Source of the DNA: Streptomyces flaveolus
GTDB taxonomy: Bacteria; Actinomycetota; Actinomycetes; Streptomycetales; Streptomycetaceae
Assembly (NCBI RefSeq): GCF_000716535.1
Contig: NZ_JNWV01000037.1
Location: forward strand, 186,001-250,000
DNA: 64,000 nt
Reading direction: 5' to 3'
The notes beneath the pieces were generated by a model. The model was not told where the DNA came from. It saw only the letters and a list, made by a program, of their open reading frames with translations, and ran no database searches. Position numbers and translations under genes: made by a program. This document shows positions 1 through 8,555 of the stretch, one piece after another. Position 1 is the first letter of the stretch. Every line of letters starts with the position of its first letter.

Positions 1-14
1 GAGGAAAACCACCC

Positions 15-383
15 GTGCAACTCGAAGCGCACGCCCCGTCCGTACCGCCTTCGCAAACGATCCCCCCGCCCGGCCTCACGGAGGACTCCACCTTGACCCC
101 CCTCACCGCGCTCACCGCGCTCGACGACGCCATCGAGAACCTCGGCGTACCGGTCCCCTGCCGCTCCTACGACCCCGAGGTCTTCTTCGCCGAGTCGCCG
201 GCGGACGTGGAGTACGCCAAGTCCCTCTGCCGTACCTGCCCGCTGGTCGAGGCCTGCCTCGCCGGCGCCAAGGAGCGGCGTGAGCCCTGGGGCGTCTGGG
301 GTGGCGAGCTGTTCGTCCAGGGCGTCGTCGTTGCCCGGAAGCGGCCCCGTGGCCGCCCGCGGAAGAACCCGGTCACGGCATGA
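15..383 (+). CDS. wblC: WhiB-family regulator WblC (WhiB7 type)
   Basis: Iron-sulfur transcription factor of 122 aa. It carries the WhiB cysteine set: C49, then C72 and C75 as CRTC, then C81. A GVWGGE turn follows near residues 93-98. A C-terminal AT-hook, RGRP at residues 112-115, marks the WblC/WhiB7 subclass, which partners the principal sigma factor and switches on intrinsic antibiotic-resistance genes when translation is inhibited (family knowledge). The GTG start at 15 is supported by GAGG at 1-4. The upstream leader, where WblC control normally lies, is outside the window. It overlaps the next gene by ATGA at 380-383. Confidence 0.93.
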   Translation: MQLEAHAPSVPPSQTIPPPGLTEDSTLTPLTALTALDDAIENLGVPVPCRSYDPEVFFAESPADVEYAKSLCRTCPLVEACLAGAKERREPWGVWGGELFVQGVVVARKRPRGRPRKNPVTA

Positions 384-703
384 ACACCGCAGGAACGATC
401 GACCGACCCCTCACGCACGACCCCAAGAAGCAGGCCCCGATGAAGCCGTCCACCAGCGAGCCCGCCGGCTCCGCGACCACAGACTTCACCACCACCGGCG
501 CGACCGAAGCGCGCCAGAACAGGAACCGTGAGATGCAACTCATGCAAGAAGCCCTGGCTCGTGCGCATATGCACGAGCGACTCCATGACGCCGCGCGCGA
601 ACGCCGGGCCGTGCGCCTGGCGGTCGCCCAGCGGATGCAGCGGCGAGCCGAGCGTGCCTCGCTGCGCGCCCGCCGCGCGCTCGCCATGGCCGTCATGCAG
701 TAA
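380..703 (+). CDS. hypothetical protein, Arg/Met-rich helical
   Basis: A 107-residue protein whose start overlaps the wblC stop by 4 nt (ATGA), implying translational coupling. The N-terminal 45 residues are Thr/Pro-rich and probably disordered. The rest, from about residue 50, is a continuous Arg/Ala/Met/Gln-rich stretch (for example RRAERASLRARRALAMAVMQ) likely to form one long basic helix. I recognise no domain. Its tight coupling to wblC suggests co-expression under antibiotic stress, but its role is unknown. Confidence 0.75.
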   Translation: MNTAGTIDRPLTHDPKKQAPMKPSTSEPAGSATTDFTTTGATEARQNRNREMQLMQEALARAHMHERLHDAARERRAVRLAVAQRMQRRAERASLRARRALAMAVMQ

Positions 704-754
704 CGAACACACCTGAGCAGCGGTGGCTTCCCGGAACAGGGAGGCGAAGCCTTC

Positions 755-794
755 CCGCGGGGGCCGGTCCGGCCGAACGGACCGGCCCCCGCGG
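755..794 (+). terminator. terminator hairpin after the wblC pair
   Basis: A perfect 17-bp inverted repeat (755-771 and 778-794) with a 6-nt loop, very GC-rich and without a T tract, as is usual in Streptomyces. It lies 52 nt after the second gene and just before the next promoter. Confidence 0.75.
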
Positions 795-839
795 TGCGTT
801 GCGCAGGCGATCCGCCGACGCCGGGGTTATCGTCACCGG

Positions 840-1052
840 GTGACGAGTCTTCCCGGCGGAAGTGATCAGGGCGGCTCCACCGCGGAGCGCCGCCGCCTCG
901 TGTGCGCCCGCTGCGGTACCCCCGCCGACGGCCCCCCGCCGGCCACCTGGACCTGCTCCGTGGAGAACGGCGTCCGCCAGTACTTCTGTGACGCCTGCTC
1001 CCGGGAGAACCTCCGGGCGATCGAGGGGCGGCTGGACTCGGCCTGGTGGTGA
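840..1052 (+). CDS. small zinc-ribbon-like protein
   Basis: A 70-aa protein with two CxxC knuckles, CARCG near residue 22 and CDACS near residue 53, a spacing that suggests one zinc-binding ribbon. The GTG at 840 was chosen because a TATCGT -10-like hexamer (828-833) sits exactly 6 nt upstream and there is no ribosome-binding site, the pattern of a leaderless Streptomyces mRNA. The C-terminus (RLDSAWW) is short and aromatic. No specific function is recognised. Confidence 0.72.
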   Translation: MTSLPGGSDQGGSTAERRRLVCARCGTPADGPPPATWTCSVENGVRQYFCDACSRENLRAIEGRLDSAWW

Positions 1053-1119
1053 GCACCCTTTCTCCCGGGCCCCCTCCCCCTCCCCCCGCCCCACCCCTCG
1101 GAATCTCAAGGCACGCCGA

Positions 1120-2499
1120 TCACGCCCCCGCCGCCGACTCCTCCTCGTCGGTGTCGTCCTCGGGCAGGTCGGGATCGAAGCCCGGCAGCCACTCCTGCAG
1201 TTCGTCGCGGAGTCGTACCGTGGCACCCAGTTGGCACAGGACCCCGATCGTGCTGAGGGTCACCCGGTGTATCAGCAGGTAGGCCGGCGGCAGGTTGAGC
1301 CGCTTGCCGAGCTGGTAGGCGGGGGAGCGGGGGTCGGCGATGCGGGCGGCCTGGCTGCGCATCCAGGAGCGGGTGAAGGTGAAGGCCTCCACGCGGGCCG
1401 GCTCGATGATCGGCAGCAGGTAGTCGAGGACCGCGTCCGGGTCCAGCTCCACGGTGTCCTTCACGAAGCCCTCGGCGCACAGCAGCTCGTAGACCGTCTC
1501 CGCCTCACCGTCCAGCGTCATCCGCAGTGAGATGCCGATCGGGTTCGGCAGGCCGCCGGGGAGCCGGTCGACGGTGCCGAAGTCCAGGACACCCAGTCGC
1601 CAGTCGTCCGGTCCGTCCGGGCCGCCCGGCAGCAGACGGAAGTTGCCCGGGTGGGGGTCGGCGTGCAGCAGGCCGGTGCGGGCCGGGCCGGAGAAGAGGA
1701 AGCGGGCCAGGAGCTGGCCGGCCCGGTCGCGCTGCTCCTGGGTGCCGTCCGCGATGACCTCGGACAGCGGGATGCCGTCGATCCACTCGGTCACCAGCAC
1801 CTGCTCGCACTGGTGCACCACCGCCGGGACGACCACGTCCGGGTCGTCCGCGAACTCCTCCGCGTGGGCGCTCTGCGCCTGGGCCTCCAGCCCGTAGTCC
1901 AGCTCCTCCGAGACGCGGTCCCTCAGCTCCGCGATCAGCGGCTTGATGTCCATGCCCGGGATGAGCGGGCCCAACAGCCGGGCGAACCGGCTCAGTTGGC
2001 CGAGGTCGGAGAGCAGGGCCTCACCCGCGCCCGGGTACTGCACCTTGACCGCCACCTCACGGCCGTCGTGCCACACCGCCCGGTGCACCTGGCCGATCGA
2101 GGCGGCGGCGGCCGGTTTGTCCTCGAACTCCTCGAAGAGGTCGCGCCAGTCCGGCCCGAGCCGCTCCTGGAGCACGCCGTGCACGGTGCGGGTGGGCATC
2201 GGCGGGGCGGCCTCCTGGAGCTTTGTCAGGGCCGCGCGGTAGGGGCCGGCGATCTCCTCCGGCAGCGCCGACTCGAAGACGGACAGTGCCTGCCCGAACT
2301 TCATCGCGCCGCCCTTGAGCTCGCCGAGCACCTTGAAGAGCTGCTCCGCCGTGCGCTGTTGCAGCTCACGGCCGACGATCTCCGCGGACTCGCCCACGAT
2401 CCGCTTGCCCAGCCCCCAGGTCGCCCGGCCGGCGAAGCCGAGCGGGAGCGCGGCGAGCTTGGCGGTACGGGTGACCGCCTTCCGGGGAAGATCAGACAT
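1120..2499 (-). CDS. ABC1/AarF-UbiB family atypical kinase
   Basis: A 459-aa atypical protein-kinase-like ATPase. Visible motifs in order are the KxGQ motif (MKFGQALS), the Ala-rich nucleotide loop (AAAASIGQVHRA), the catalytic HADPHPGN, and the metal-binding DFG in VLDFGT. In bacteria such proteins support quinone or isoprenoid lipid metabolism (UbiB), but no actinobacterial substrate can be read from the sequence. The ATG at 2499 has GGAGG upstream and lies 8 nt inside the preceding ThiF-like gene, so the two are probably translated together. The C-terminus is acidic (DLPEDDTDEEES). Confidence 0.9.
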   Translation of the reverse strand: MSDLPRKAVTRTAKLAALPLGFAGRATWGLGKRIVGESAEIVGRELQQRTAEQLFKVLGELKGGAMKFGQALSVFESALPEEIAGPYRAALTKLQEAAPPMPTRTVHGVLQERLGPDWRDLFEEFEDKPAAAASIGQVHRAVWHDGREVAVKVQYPGAGEALLSDLGQLSRFARLLGPLIPGMDIKPLIAELRDRVSEELDYGLEAQAQSAHAEEFADDPDVVVPAVVHQCEQVLVTEWIDGIPLSEVIADGTQEQRDRAGQLLARFLFSGPARTGLLHADPHPGNFRLLPGGPDGPDDWRLGVLDFGTVDRLPGGLPNPIGISLRMTLDGEAETVYELLCAEGFVKDTVELDPDAVLDYLLPIIEPARVEAFTFTRSWMRSQAARIADPRSPAYQLGKRLNLPPAYLLIHRVTLSTIGVLCQLGATVRLRDELQEWLPGFDPDLPEDDTDEEESAAGA

Positions 2500-3706
2500 G
2501 CGCCCTCCAGGTCCCAGTCGGCCGTGCCGCGCCTGCTTCGCGTCGCCGCTTCGTCGACGGCCGTTGCACCGCCATTGTCGCGCGCGTTTCGCCATCGGTT
2601 GCGGAGTGCTCCCGTTTCTCTCTCCTGGCCGCTCCGCAGGCGCATTCCGGATGCGGCCGGACCGGCCGGGCGCGCCAGTCCAGACCGGGCAGGGACGCCT
2701 CCCAGCGAGTACCAGTGGCGGACGGTGACCCCCCGTCGAGGAAGGCCAGGGCGTGCGCCGCGGCGAGCCCGGCCACCGCCGTGGCCAGGGTCACATCGCA
2801 GGCCCCGACCCGGCGGGCCCTGCCGGAGCGCCACTGGGTGACCAGGCGAGGCCAGGCCGGATCCCGGTCCGTGCGGTCCCGGTCCAGGCAGCCGGCGCAG
2901 CCCGACTCGCCGGGCAGGACGAGCGGGCCGACGACACCGGTGCCCTCCACGACCCCGGCGTAGAGATGAGGGGTGCCGGTGGTCATGAGCGGTTCGGCGG
3001 TGAACGGGTCCGGGGCGTGCACGGCGACGTCGTCGCGGGGCGCGAAGATCACCAGGGAGAAGCCGGGCTCCTCGGCGCCGGAGCCCGGGGAGTGGGCGTG
3101 GCGCGGTGGGCGGTCGGGTGCGGCGCGGCGGACGGCGGTCCGGGCCGCCGCGTCCCGGCGGTCGCCGAGCGACTCGGCGGTCAGTCCGCCCGGCGCCACG
3201 TCCCAGGGCTCCACCCGGCCGACGTCGCACACGTCGACCTCGCCGACGCCGGCGGCCGACAGCGCGGAGGCGAGCAGGGCGCCCACCCGGCCCGCGCCCC
3301 GCACCCGGACGCGCAGTGCGCGCCGGGCCGCGAGCCGCGCCAGCGCGCCGCCCGGCTCGGGTGTGAGGAGGGACAGTGAGGCGAGGTCGGGGCGCAGTCG
3401 TTCGAGGACGTCCGTCTTCTCCCGCAGCGCGTCCGCGGCCGGTCCGCCGCCGCGCGCGTCGTCGACGAGGCCCGCGCGGGCCAGCCGCTCCACCAGTGCG
3501 TCGACGTGGCCGGCCGGCACGTCGGCCCGGCGGCCCTCCTCGCGCAGCAGCGGCAGCCCGCGGGTGCCGTCGAGCAGGTCCAGGAAGCTGCCGGTCGCCG
3601 TGGCGACCGGGCCCAGTGTCAGGGCGTGCGCCGGGGTCATCCCGAATTGCACGGTGTTGCGATCGCGCCAGCCGCGCCGCAGCGCGGGCTTCATCACCGG
3701 ATGCAT
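2492..3706 (-). CDS. ThiF/E1-like (MoeB-HesA fold) protein
   Basis: A 404-aa protein with an E1-type Rossmann nucleotide fold: glycine loop GAGRVG near residue 150, then a VDVCDVGRVEP strand. C-terminal zinc knuckles follow (CAGC and CACG), as in ThiF/MoeB and in E1-like partners of peptide-modifying cyclodehydratases. The usual adenylation segment (D..SNLxRQ) reads DVAPGG here, so adenylation activity is doubtful. The first 110 residues resemble the winged-helix-like leader-binding part of such proteins. It starts at ATG 3706 after a G-rich stretch and overlaps the ABC1 kinase gene by 8 nt. Its substrate is unknown. Confidence 0.75.
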   Translation of the reverse strand: MHPVMKPALRRGWRDRNTVQFGMTPAHALTLGPVATATGSFLDLLDGTRGLPLLREEGRRADVPAGHVDALVERLARAGLVDDARGGGPAADALREKTDVLERLRPDLASLSLLTPEPGGALARLAARRALRVRVRGAGRVGALLASALSAAGVGEVDVCDVGRVEPWDVAPGGLTAESLGDRRDAAARTAVRRAAPDRPPRHAHSPGSGAEEPGFSLVIFAPRDDVAVHAPDPFTAEPLMTTGTPHLYAGVVEGTGVVGPLVLPGESGCAGCLDRDRTDRDPAWPRLVTQWRSGRARRVGACDVTLATAVAGLAAAHALAFLDGGSPSATGTRWEASLPGLDWRARPVRPHPECACGAARREKREHSATDGETRATMAVQRPSTKRRREAGAARPTGTWRAHV

Positions 3707-3938
3707 GACTGGCCCCCCGTGTCCGTGAATGCGTGTCTGCGCCAGCATGCCTGGGCCGGGGTCCGGGCGTCGGGAGTTATCCACAGGCTGGGGATGTTCT
3801 TCATATCAATCAGACGGGGTGAAGTGGTGCAAAAAGGATGGACGGATCGGTCGTAGGAATCAAACACATGGTGGGGGATCCGGAGTGAACCGTCCCCGGC
3901 CCGGGACTTTGCCCCTGTCCAGCGGGTAACGTCGGGGC

Positions 3939-4544
3939 GTGCCCGCCGACCCACTGCACCGCGCCGGTGAACCACAGCGCAGCACGACGAGCCAGCCGCC
4001 CCGCGGCTCGGGGACGAGCGCGATCGAGGTCCGCAGGAGCGCCCGGCGCCGCCGGACGGTCTCCGCGTACCGCGAGGGCGACCGCACCGTCGTGCTGATC
4101 CCCGCCCGGATGTCGAAGGCGGAGGAGCAGCGCTGGGTCACCGTCATGCTCGACAAGCTCGCCGCCCAGGAGAGCAAGCGGGTGCTGGGCGACGCCGAGC
4201 TGGCCGAGCGTGCCGAGCGGCTGTCCGCCCAGTACTTCGAGGGCCGGGCCAGGCCCGCCTCCGTACGCTGGGTCACCAACCAGAACACCCGCTGGGGTTC
4301 GTGCACCCCGGCCGAGGGCAGCATCCGGCTGTCGCACCGGTTGCAGGGGATGCCGGAGTACGTCGTCGACTACGTGCTCTGCCACGAGCTGGCGCATCTG
4401 CTCGTCCCCGGCCACGGCGCCGACTTCTGGCGGCTGCTGGAGGCCTACCCGCGCACCGAGCGGGCCCGCGGCTACCTCGAAGGGGTGGTCGCCGCCGCCC
4501 GGCTGCCGCATCTGCCGGGCGAGCGCGACGAGCAGGACACCTGA
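3939..4544 (+). CDS. YgjP-like (DUF45/M48) zinc metallopeptidase
   Basis: A 201-aa soluble protein with the zincin motif HELAH, inside CHELAHLLVPGHGADFW, and a downstream GHG that can give the third zinc ligand. The TRWGSC segment before it is typical of the YgjP/WLM-SprT-like family. There is no signal peptide, so it is probably cytosolic. The GTG at 3939 has no ribosome-binding site, but TAACGT (3927-3932) lies 6 nt upstream, indicating a leaderless message. The N-terminal 25 residues are low-complexity and may not be conserved. Confidence 0.88.
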   Translation: MPADPLHRAGEPQRSTTSQPPRGSGTSAIEVRRSARRRRTVSAYREGDRTVVLIPARMSKAEEQRWVTVMLDKLAAQESKRVLGDAELAERAERLSAQYFEGRARPASVRWVTNQNTRWGSCTPAEGSIRLSHRLQGMPEYVVDYVLCHELAHLLVPGHGADFWRLLEAYPRTERARGYLEGVVAAARLPHLPGERDEQDT

Positions 4545-4739
4545 GCCGCCTACCGGGCGTCCGGCGTCCTTTCGGGGTGGCCGAGAGCCGTCCCGCGCGC
4601 CGAGCCACCTCCGTGTGAGCGACCGGGTGCGGTTGTGTACCGGGTCTGTACCGACCAGCACCCTCGGGGGTCGCTGTCGGTCTTTGCCGTTAGCCTGACG
4701 CGACGCACTCACATTCGGGATGGGGGACGGTCGTAACGC

Positions 4740-6408
4740 ATGGCCAGGGAATTCCAACGCGGCCACAAGGCCAGGATCAGTGACCTCACCGCGGGCACGG
4801 ATCTGTACGTAGGCGTGCAGATCTCCGGCCCCGGACTGACCTTCGACATCAGCTGCTTCGGTCTGGACGCCGACGAGCGTCTCTCGGACGACCGGTACTT
4901 CGTCTTCTTCAACCAGCCGAAGTCCCCGGAGGAATCCATCCAGCTGCTGGGTGCCCAGGCGGGTGACACGGAGTCGTTCCGGGTCACGCTCGACCGGATC
5001 CCCTCGCACATCCGCAAGCTGTCCTTCACGGCGACCCTCGACGGCGCCGGACAGATGTCCCAGATCGCTCCCGGATACCTGCGCATCGTGGCGGGCGGCG
5101 AGGAGGTCGCGCGGTACTCGTTCAGCGGCGCGGAGTTCTCCACCGAGCGGGCCGTGATGCTCGGTGACTTCTACTTCAAGGACGGGTGGCGGTTCGCCGC
5201 AGTCGGACAGGGCTTCGACGGCGGTCTGGAGGCGCTGCTGAGGAACTTCGGCGGCGAGGTGCTGGAGGAGGAGGCACCCGCCGCCCCGCAGCAGCCCCAG
5301 TCCGGCGCGGCCCCGGGCTTCGCCCCGCCCGCCCAGACCACGCCCCCGCCCGCGTTCGGCGCCCCGAACCGCCCCGGCCCCCGCACCCCCCCCGGCGCCC
5401 GCCCCGCAAGGCTTCGCCCCGCCCCCCGGCCACACCCCGCCCCCTGCCCCGGCGCCCGGCCCGAACGTGCACGTCGCGCCGACGGTCGTCGCCCCCCTGA
5501 CCCCGCCCGGAGGCGGCACCGTCCCGCCGCCGGCCGCGCCGCAGGCCCCCGCACCCGCGCCCTACGGACAGCCGCCGCAGCAGCCGTCGTACGGCGGCCA
5601 GCCCGGCGCGCCGATGCCCCCGGGATACGGCCAGCAGCCCGCCCCCTACGGCGGTCAGCCGACCGCTCCCATGCCCCCGGGCTACGGGCAGGTCCCCGGC
5701 CAGCAGCCCGCCGCCTACGGAGTGCCGCAGGGCGCGCCCCAGGGCGGTGCCGGGGTGACGGCCGCGCTCCAGGCGTTCAAGGAGACGCCGACCGGCCAGC
5801 GCTGGACGCAGCAGAACAAGAAGCTCATCCGCGTCGACCTCGGCATCGGCGGCCAGCCCGTGCTGGCCAAGCAGGGCAGCATGGTGCTCTACCAGGGCAA
5901 GGTCGACTTCAGCTACAAGGGCGCCGGGTTCGCCGGGCGGATCGTCGGCAACGCCACCGGCCAGGAGATGCAGCTCATGCGCTGCACCGGCCAGGGCCAG
6001 GTGTTCCTCGCCGAGAGCTCCACCCATCTGCACCCCGTCGAGCTCCAGGGCGACGCCATCTGCGTGTCCGCCGAGAACGTCCTCGCCTTCGACGAGAGCC
6101 TCCAGTACGAGGTCCGCCGCATCGAGGGCCACGGCATCCCCGGCGGCGCGCTGTTCACCATGCAGTTCCAGGGCACCGGCACGATCGTCGTCAAGACGCA
6201 CGGCACGCCCGTGGTGCTGCCGGTCACGCCGACCACCTTCGCCGACTGCAACGCCGTCGTCGCCTGGTCGGCCGCGTCCCAGGTGATCGTCTCCAGCCAG
6301 GTCCGCATGCGACGCAACGCCTACCCGGGCGACACCGGGGAGAGCGTCAACCTCCAGTTCCGGGGCGCGCCCGGCAACTTCATCGTCGTCCAGCCGTACG
6401 AGGTCTAG
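4740..6408 (+). pseudogene. TerD-AIM24 fusion protein, frameshifted at a C8 run
   Basis: From ATG 4740 the first ~190 codons encode a TerD-family domain (FQRGHKARISDL, GLDADERLSDDRYFVFFNQ, GDFYFKDGWRF), a calcium-binding fold linked to tellurite and stress resistance. A Pro/Gln/Gly linker follows, then an AIM24 domain (from about 5740) in a different frame, ending at 6408 with FIVVQPYEV. The frame changes at eight consecutive C at 5386-5393. Reading seven C joins both halves into a continuous Pro-rich linker of about 555 aa in total. The original frame otherwise runs as nonsense to 6716. This is either an assembly error in the homopolymer or a real frameshift. Two AIM24 genes follow directly. 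Confidence 0.8.
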
Positions 6409-6420
6409 AGGGAGCCCGTC

Positions 6421-7101
6421 ATGAACCAGCCGCTCGCGGGCTTCGCCCCCGCACCCGTCACCGCCCGCATGGAGAACCACGGCGACCACATGCTGAAGGT
6501 CGCCCTGCAGACCGGGAACGACCTCCTCGCGCGCGTGGGCTCGATGGTCGCCTACGAAGGCTTCATCCAGTACGAGCCCAACCCGCCGGCCGTCCGCCAG
6601 ATCGCCCGCGACTGGGTCACCGGCGAGGGCGCGCCGCTGATGAAGTGCTCCGGCGACGGTCTGCTCTACCTCGCCGACTACGGGGCGAACGTCGTCGTGA
6701 TCAACCTCAACGGTGACGGCATCTCCGTCAACGCCACCAACCTCCTCGCCTTCGACGCCCACCTCACCTGGGGCGTGGAGCGCGTGAAGGGGCTCGCGAA
6801 GTTCGCCGGCCAGGGCCTGTGGAACACGAAGATCTCCGGGCAGGGCTGGGTGGCCCTCACCTCCCGGGGCAAGCCGATCGTCGTGGACTGCGGCGGCGGC
6901 GAGGACGAGACGTACGTCGACCCGGACGCGCTCGTCGCCTGGTCGCCCAACCTGAAGGTGAAGGGCAAGCGCAGCTTCAAGGCCCAGTCGCTGATCGGCC
7001 GGGGCAGCGGCGAGGCCTACCAGATGGCCTTCTCCGGCCAGGGCATCGTCGTCGTCCAGCCCAGCGAGGACAGCACCGACCGCCTCCGGATCCGGGGCTG
7101 A
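6421..7101 (+). CDS. AIM24 family protein
   Basis: A 226-aa AIM24-domain (TIM-barrel-unrelated, double beta-roll) protein. The family signature is seen as LLARVGSMVAYEGFIQYEP, the LMKCSGDGLLYLAD strand pair, and the C-terminal GQGIVVVQPSE. It is paralogous to the C-terminal half of the gene before it and to the gene after it. The start is ATG 6421, 13 nt after the upstream stop, with GAGGGAG as ribosome-binding site, so it is the second gene of a three-gene operon. AIM24 proteins often occur beside TerD proteins in actinobacteria; their biochemical role is not settled. Confidence 0.88.
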   Translation: MNQPLAGFAPAPVTARMENHGDHMLKVALQTGNDLLARVGSMVAYEGFIQYEPNPPAVRQIARDWVTGEGAPLMKCSGDGLLYLADYGANVVVINLNGDGISVNATNLLAFDAHLTWGVERVKGLAKFAGQGLWNTKISGQGWVALTSRGKPIVVDCGGGEDETYVDPDALVAWSPNLKVKGKRSFKAQSLIGRGSGEAYQMAFSGQGIVVVQPSEDSTDRLRIRG

Positions 7102-7118
7102 GGGGGAGCCAGAACACC

Positions 7119-7874
7119 ATGCAGAGCCCGCTTTTCGCGCACAACGACGTCCAGACGCAGGAGCGCTGGAGCCTGCAGAACCCGCAGATGCTCCGGGTCA
7201 CCCTGGAAGGTCACGACGACCTGCTCGCCCGCAAGGGCACCATGGTCGCCTACCAGGGCCTGGTCGAGTTCGACGCCGAGTACCGCAGCAACAGCCAGGC
7301 ACGCGCGCGTGCGCACACCGGCGAGGGCCTGGACCTGATGCGCTGTCACGGACAGGGCACCGTCTACCTCGCGAACCTCGCCCAGCACGTGCACATCATG
7401 GACGTCGAGCAGGACGGGCTGACCGTCGACAGCTCCTACGTCCTCGCCATGGACTCCTCGCTGCACCACGAGGTCATCGCCGTCGACAGCCTCTACGGCA
7501 TCTCCGGGTCCGGGAAGTACCAGCTCAACATCACCGGACGGGGCCGGGTCGCCCTCATGACCTCCGGGGCGCCGCTGCTGATGCAGGTCACGCCCGACAG
7601 GTACGTCAACTGCGACGCCGACGCGATCGTGGCCTGGTCCACCGGACTGCGCGTGCAGATGCAGGCCCAGACGCACTCCTCCGGTGTGTGGCGCCGGCGC
7701 GGCAGCACCGGTGAGGGCTGGGAGCTGAGCTTCATGGGCACCGGCTTCGCGCTGGTGCAGCCCAGCGAGCTGCTGCCGCCGCAGAACGCGGTGATCGGGC
7801 AGGGCCTCGCCGCCCAGTTCGGCATGGGGCAGCAGGGCGCGCGCGGCCAGAACCAGGGCAACGTCTGGAGCTGA
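7119..7874 (+). CDS. AIM24 family protein
   Basis: A third AIM24 paralogue, 251 aa, with LLARKGTMVAYQGLVEF near residue 35, GQGTVYLANLAQHVH, and the closing GTGFALVQPSELL. It adds a Gly/Gln-rich tail of about 25 residues (GMGQQGARGQNQGNVWS). The ATG at 7119 follows GGGGGAG at 7102-7108, 17 nt after the previous stop, so it is the last member of the TerD/AIM24 operon. The three copies diverge strongly in sequence, suggesting old duplications and perhaps a hetero-oligomer (inference). Confidence 0.88.
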   Translation: MQSPLFAHNDVQTQERWSLQNPQMLRVTLEGHDDLLARKGTMVAYQGLVEFDAEYRSNSQARARAHTGEGLDLMRCHGQGTVYLANLAQHVHIMDVEQDGLTVDSSYVLAMDSSLHHEVIAVDSLYGISGSGKYQLNITGRGRVALMTSGAPLLMQVTPDRYVNCDADAIVAWSTGLRVQMQAQTHSSGVWRRRGSTGEGWELSFMGTGFALVQPSELLPPQNAVIGQGLAAQFGMGQQGARGQNQGNVWS

Positions 7875-7941
7875 TCGCTCCGCTGGTCCCGCCGAGGGGT
7901 TCCGGGGGCTGCCGGCCGTATTCGGCCGCGGCTCGTGTGCG

Positions 7942-7980
7942 GCTGGTCGCGCAGTTCCCCGCGCCCCCTGAGGGGCGCGA
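7942..7980 (+). repeat. common Streptomyces intergenic repeat (GCTGGTCGCGCAGTTCCCC type)
   Basis: The stretch beginning GCTGGTCGCGCAGTTCCCC and ending in a GCGCCCC/GGGGCGC hairpin is a short palindromic element I recognise as widely dispersed at the ends of Streptomyces genes. It sits after the last AIM24 gene, just before a longer terminator. A degenerate copy in the opposite orientation is seen near 58326. Confidence 0.65.
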
Positions 7981-7991
7981 TCGACCGCCCA

Positions 7992-8028
7992 GGCAAGGGG
8001 CGACCGCCCACGGCGGTCGCCCCTTGCC
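7992..8028. terminator. bidirectional terminator between convergent genes
   Basis: A perfect 17-bp inverted repeat (7992-8008 and 8012-8028) with a 3-nt loop. It lies between the convergent AIM24 and Nudix genes, ending 5 nt before the Nudix stop codon, so it can serve both strands. Confidence 0.8.
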
Positions 8029-8033
8029 CGTGT

Positions 8034-8555
8034 TCACAGGCGGGCGCGGGCCGCTTCCAGCAGCCGTGCGACCGACTCGTCCGCCACGTCGGCCACCTCG
8101 TCGTAGGCGTACCAGCGCAGGTCGAGCGACTCGTCGCTGATCTCGTGCACCGCGCCGGGCGGGGCGAGGACCGCGTACTGGACGTCGAAGTGCCAGTGGC
8201 ACGGCGCCGGGATGGGATGCCGGTCCAGCCTCACCGGGCCGCCGGGAAGGAGCGACAGCCCGGTGATACCGGACTCCTCGGCCGCCTCCCGCAGGGCCGC
8301 CGCCTCGAGCGTCGGATCGCCCGGCTCACAGTGGCCGCCCATCTGCAGCCACATCCGCAGCTTCCGGTGCAGCGTGAGCAGCACCCGGCCGCGCCCGGGG
8401 TCGATCACCAGGGCGCTCGCCGTGAGATGACCCGCGTGGCAGGCCTTCCACAGGCCGTCCGGGTGGGCCGCCAGATGGTCCAGGTAGGCCTGGCGCAGCT
8501 CTTCCTGGCCCTCGTACTCCTTCAGGACGAGGACCGCGTCGTCGTACAGGCTCAC
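8034..8555 (-). CDS. Nudix hydrolase
   Basis: A 173-aa Nudix-fold pyrophosphohydrolase. The Nudix box is recognisable as GGHCEPGD followed by LREAAEESGI, which supplies the metal-binding glutamates (REAAEE). A two-residue variation in spacing before REAAEE is common in actinobacterial members. The substrate cannot be read from sequence. The GTG at 8555 overlaps the stop of the upstream zincin-like gene by 4 nt (GTGA), so the pair is translationally coupled. The gene ends beside the shared terminator. Confidence 0.87.
   Translation of the reverse strand: MSLYDDAVLVLKEYEGQEELRQAYLDHLAAHPDGLWKACHAGHLTASALVIDPGRGRVLLTLHRKLRMWLQMGGHCEPGDPTLEAAALREAAEESGITGLSLLPGGPVRLDRHPIPAPCHWHFDVQYAVLAPPGAVHEISDESLDLRWYAYDEVADVADESVARLLEAARARL

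Noticed and set aside
3777..3785. TTATCCACA, a perfect DnaA-box sequence
   Set aside because: It is single, with no cluster of boxes, no dnaA/dnaN and no AT-rich unwinding region; not an origin.
5400..6716. Continuation of the TerD frame beyond the C8 run
   Set aside because: Sequence becomes Arg/Pro/Ala nonsense, while the other frame carries a clear AIM24 domain.
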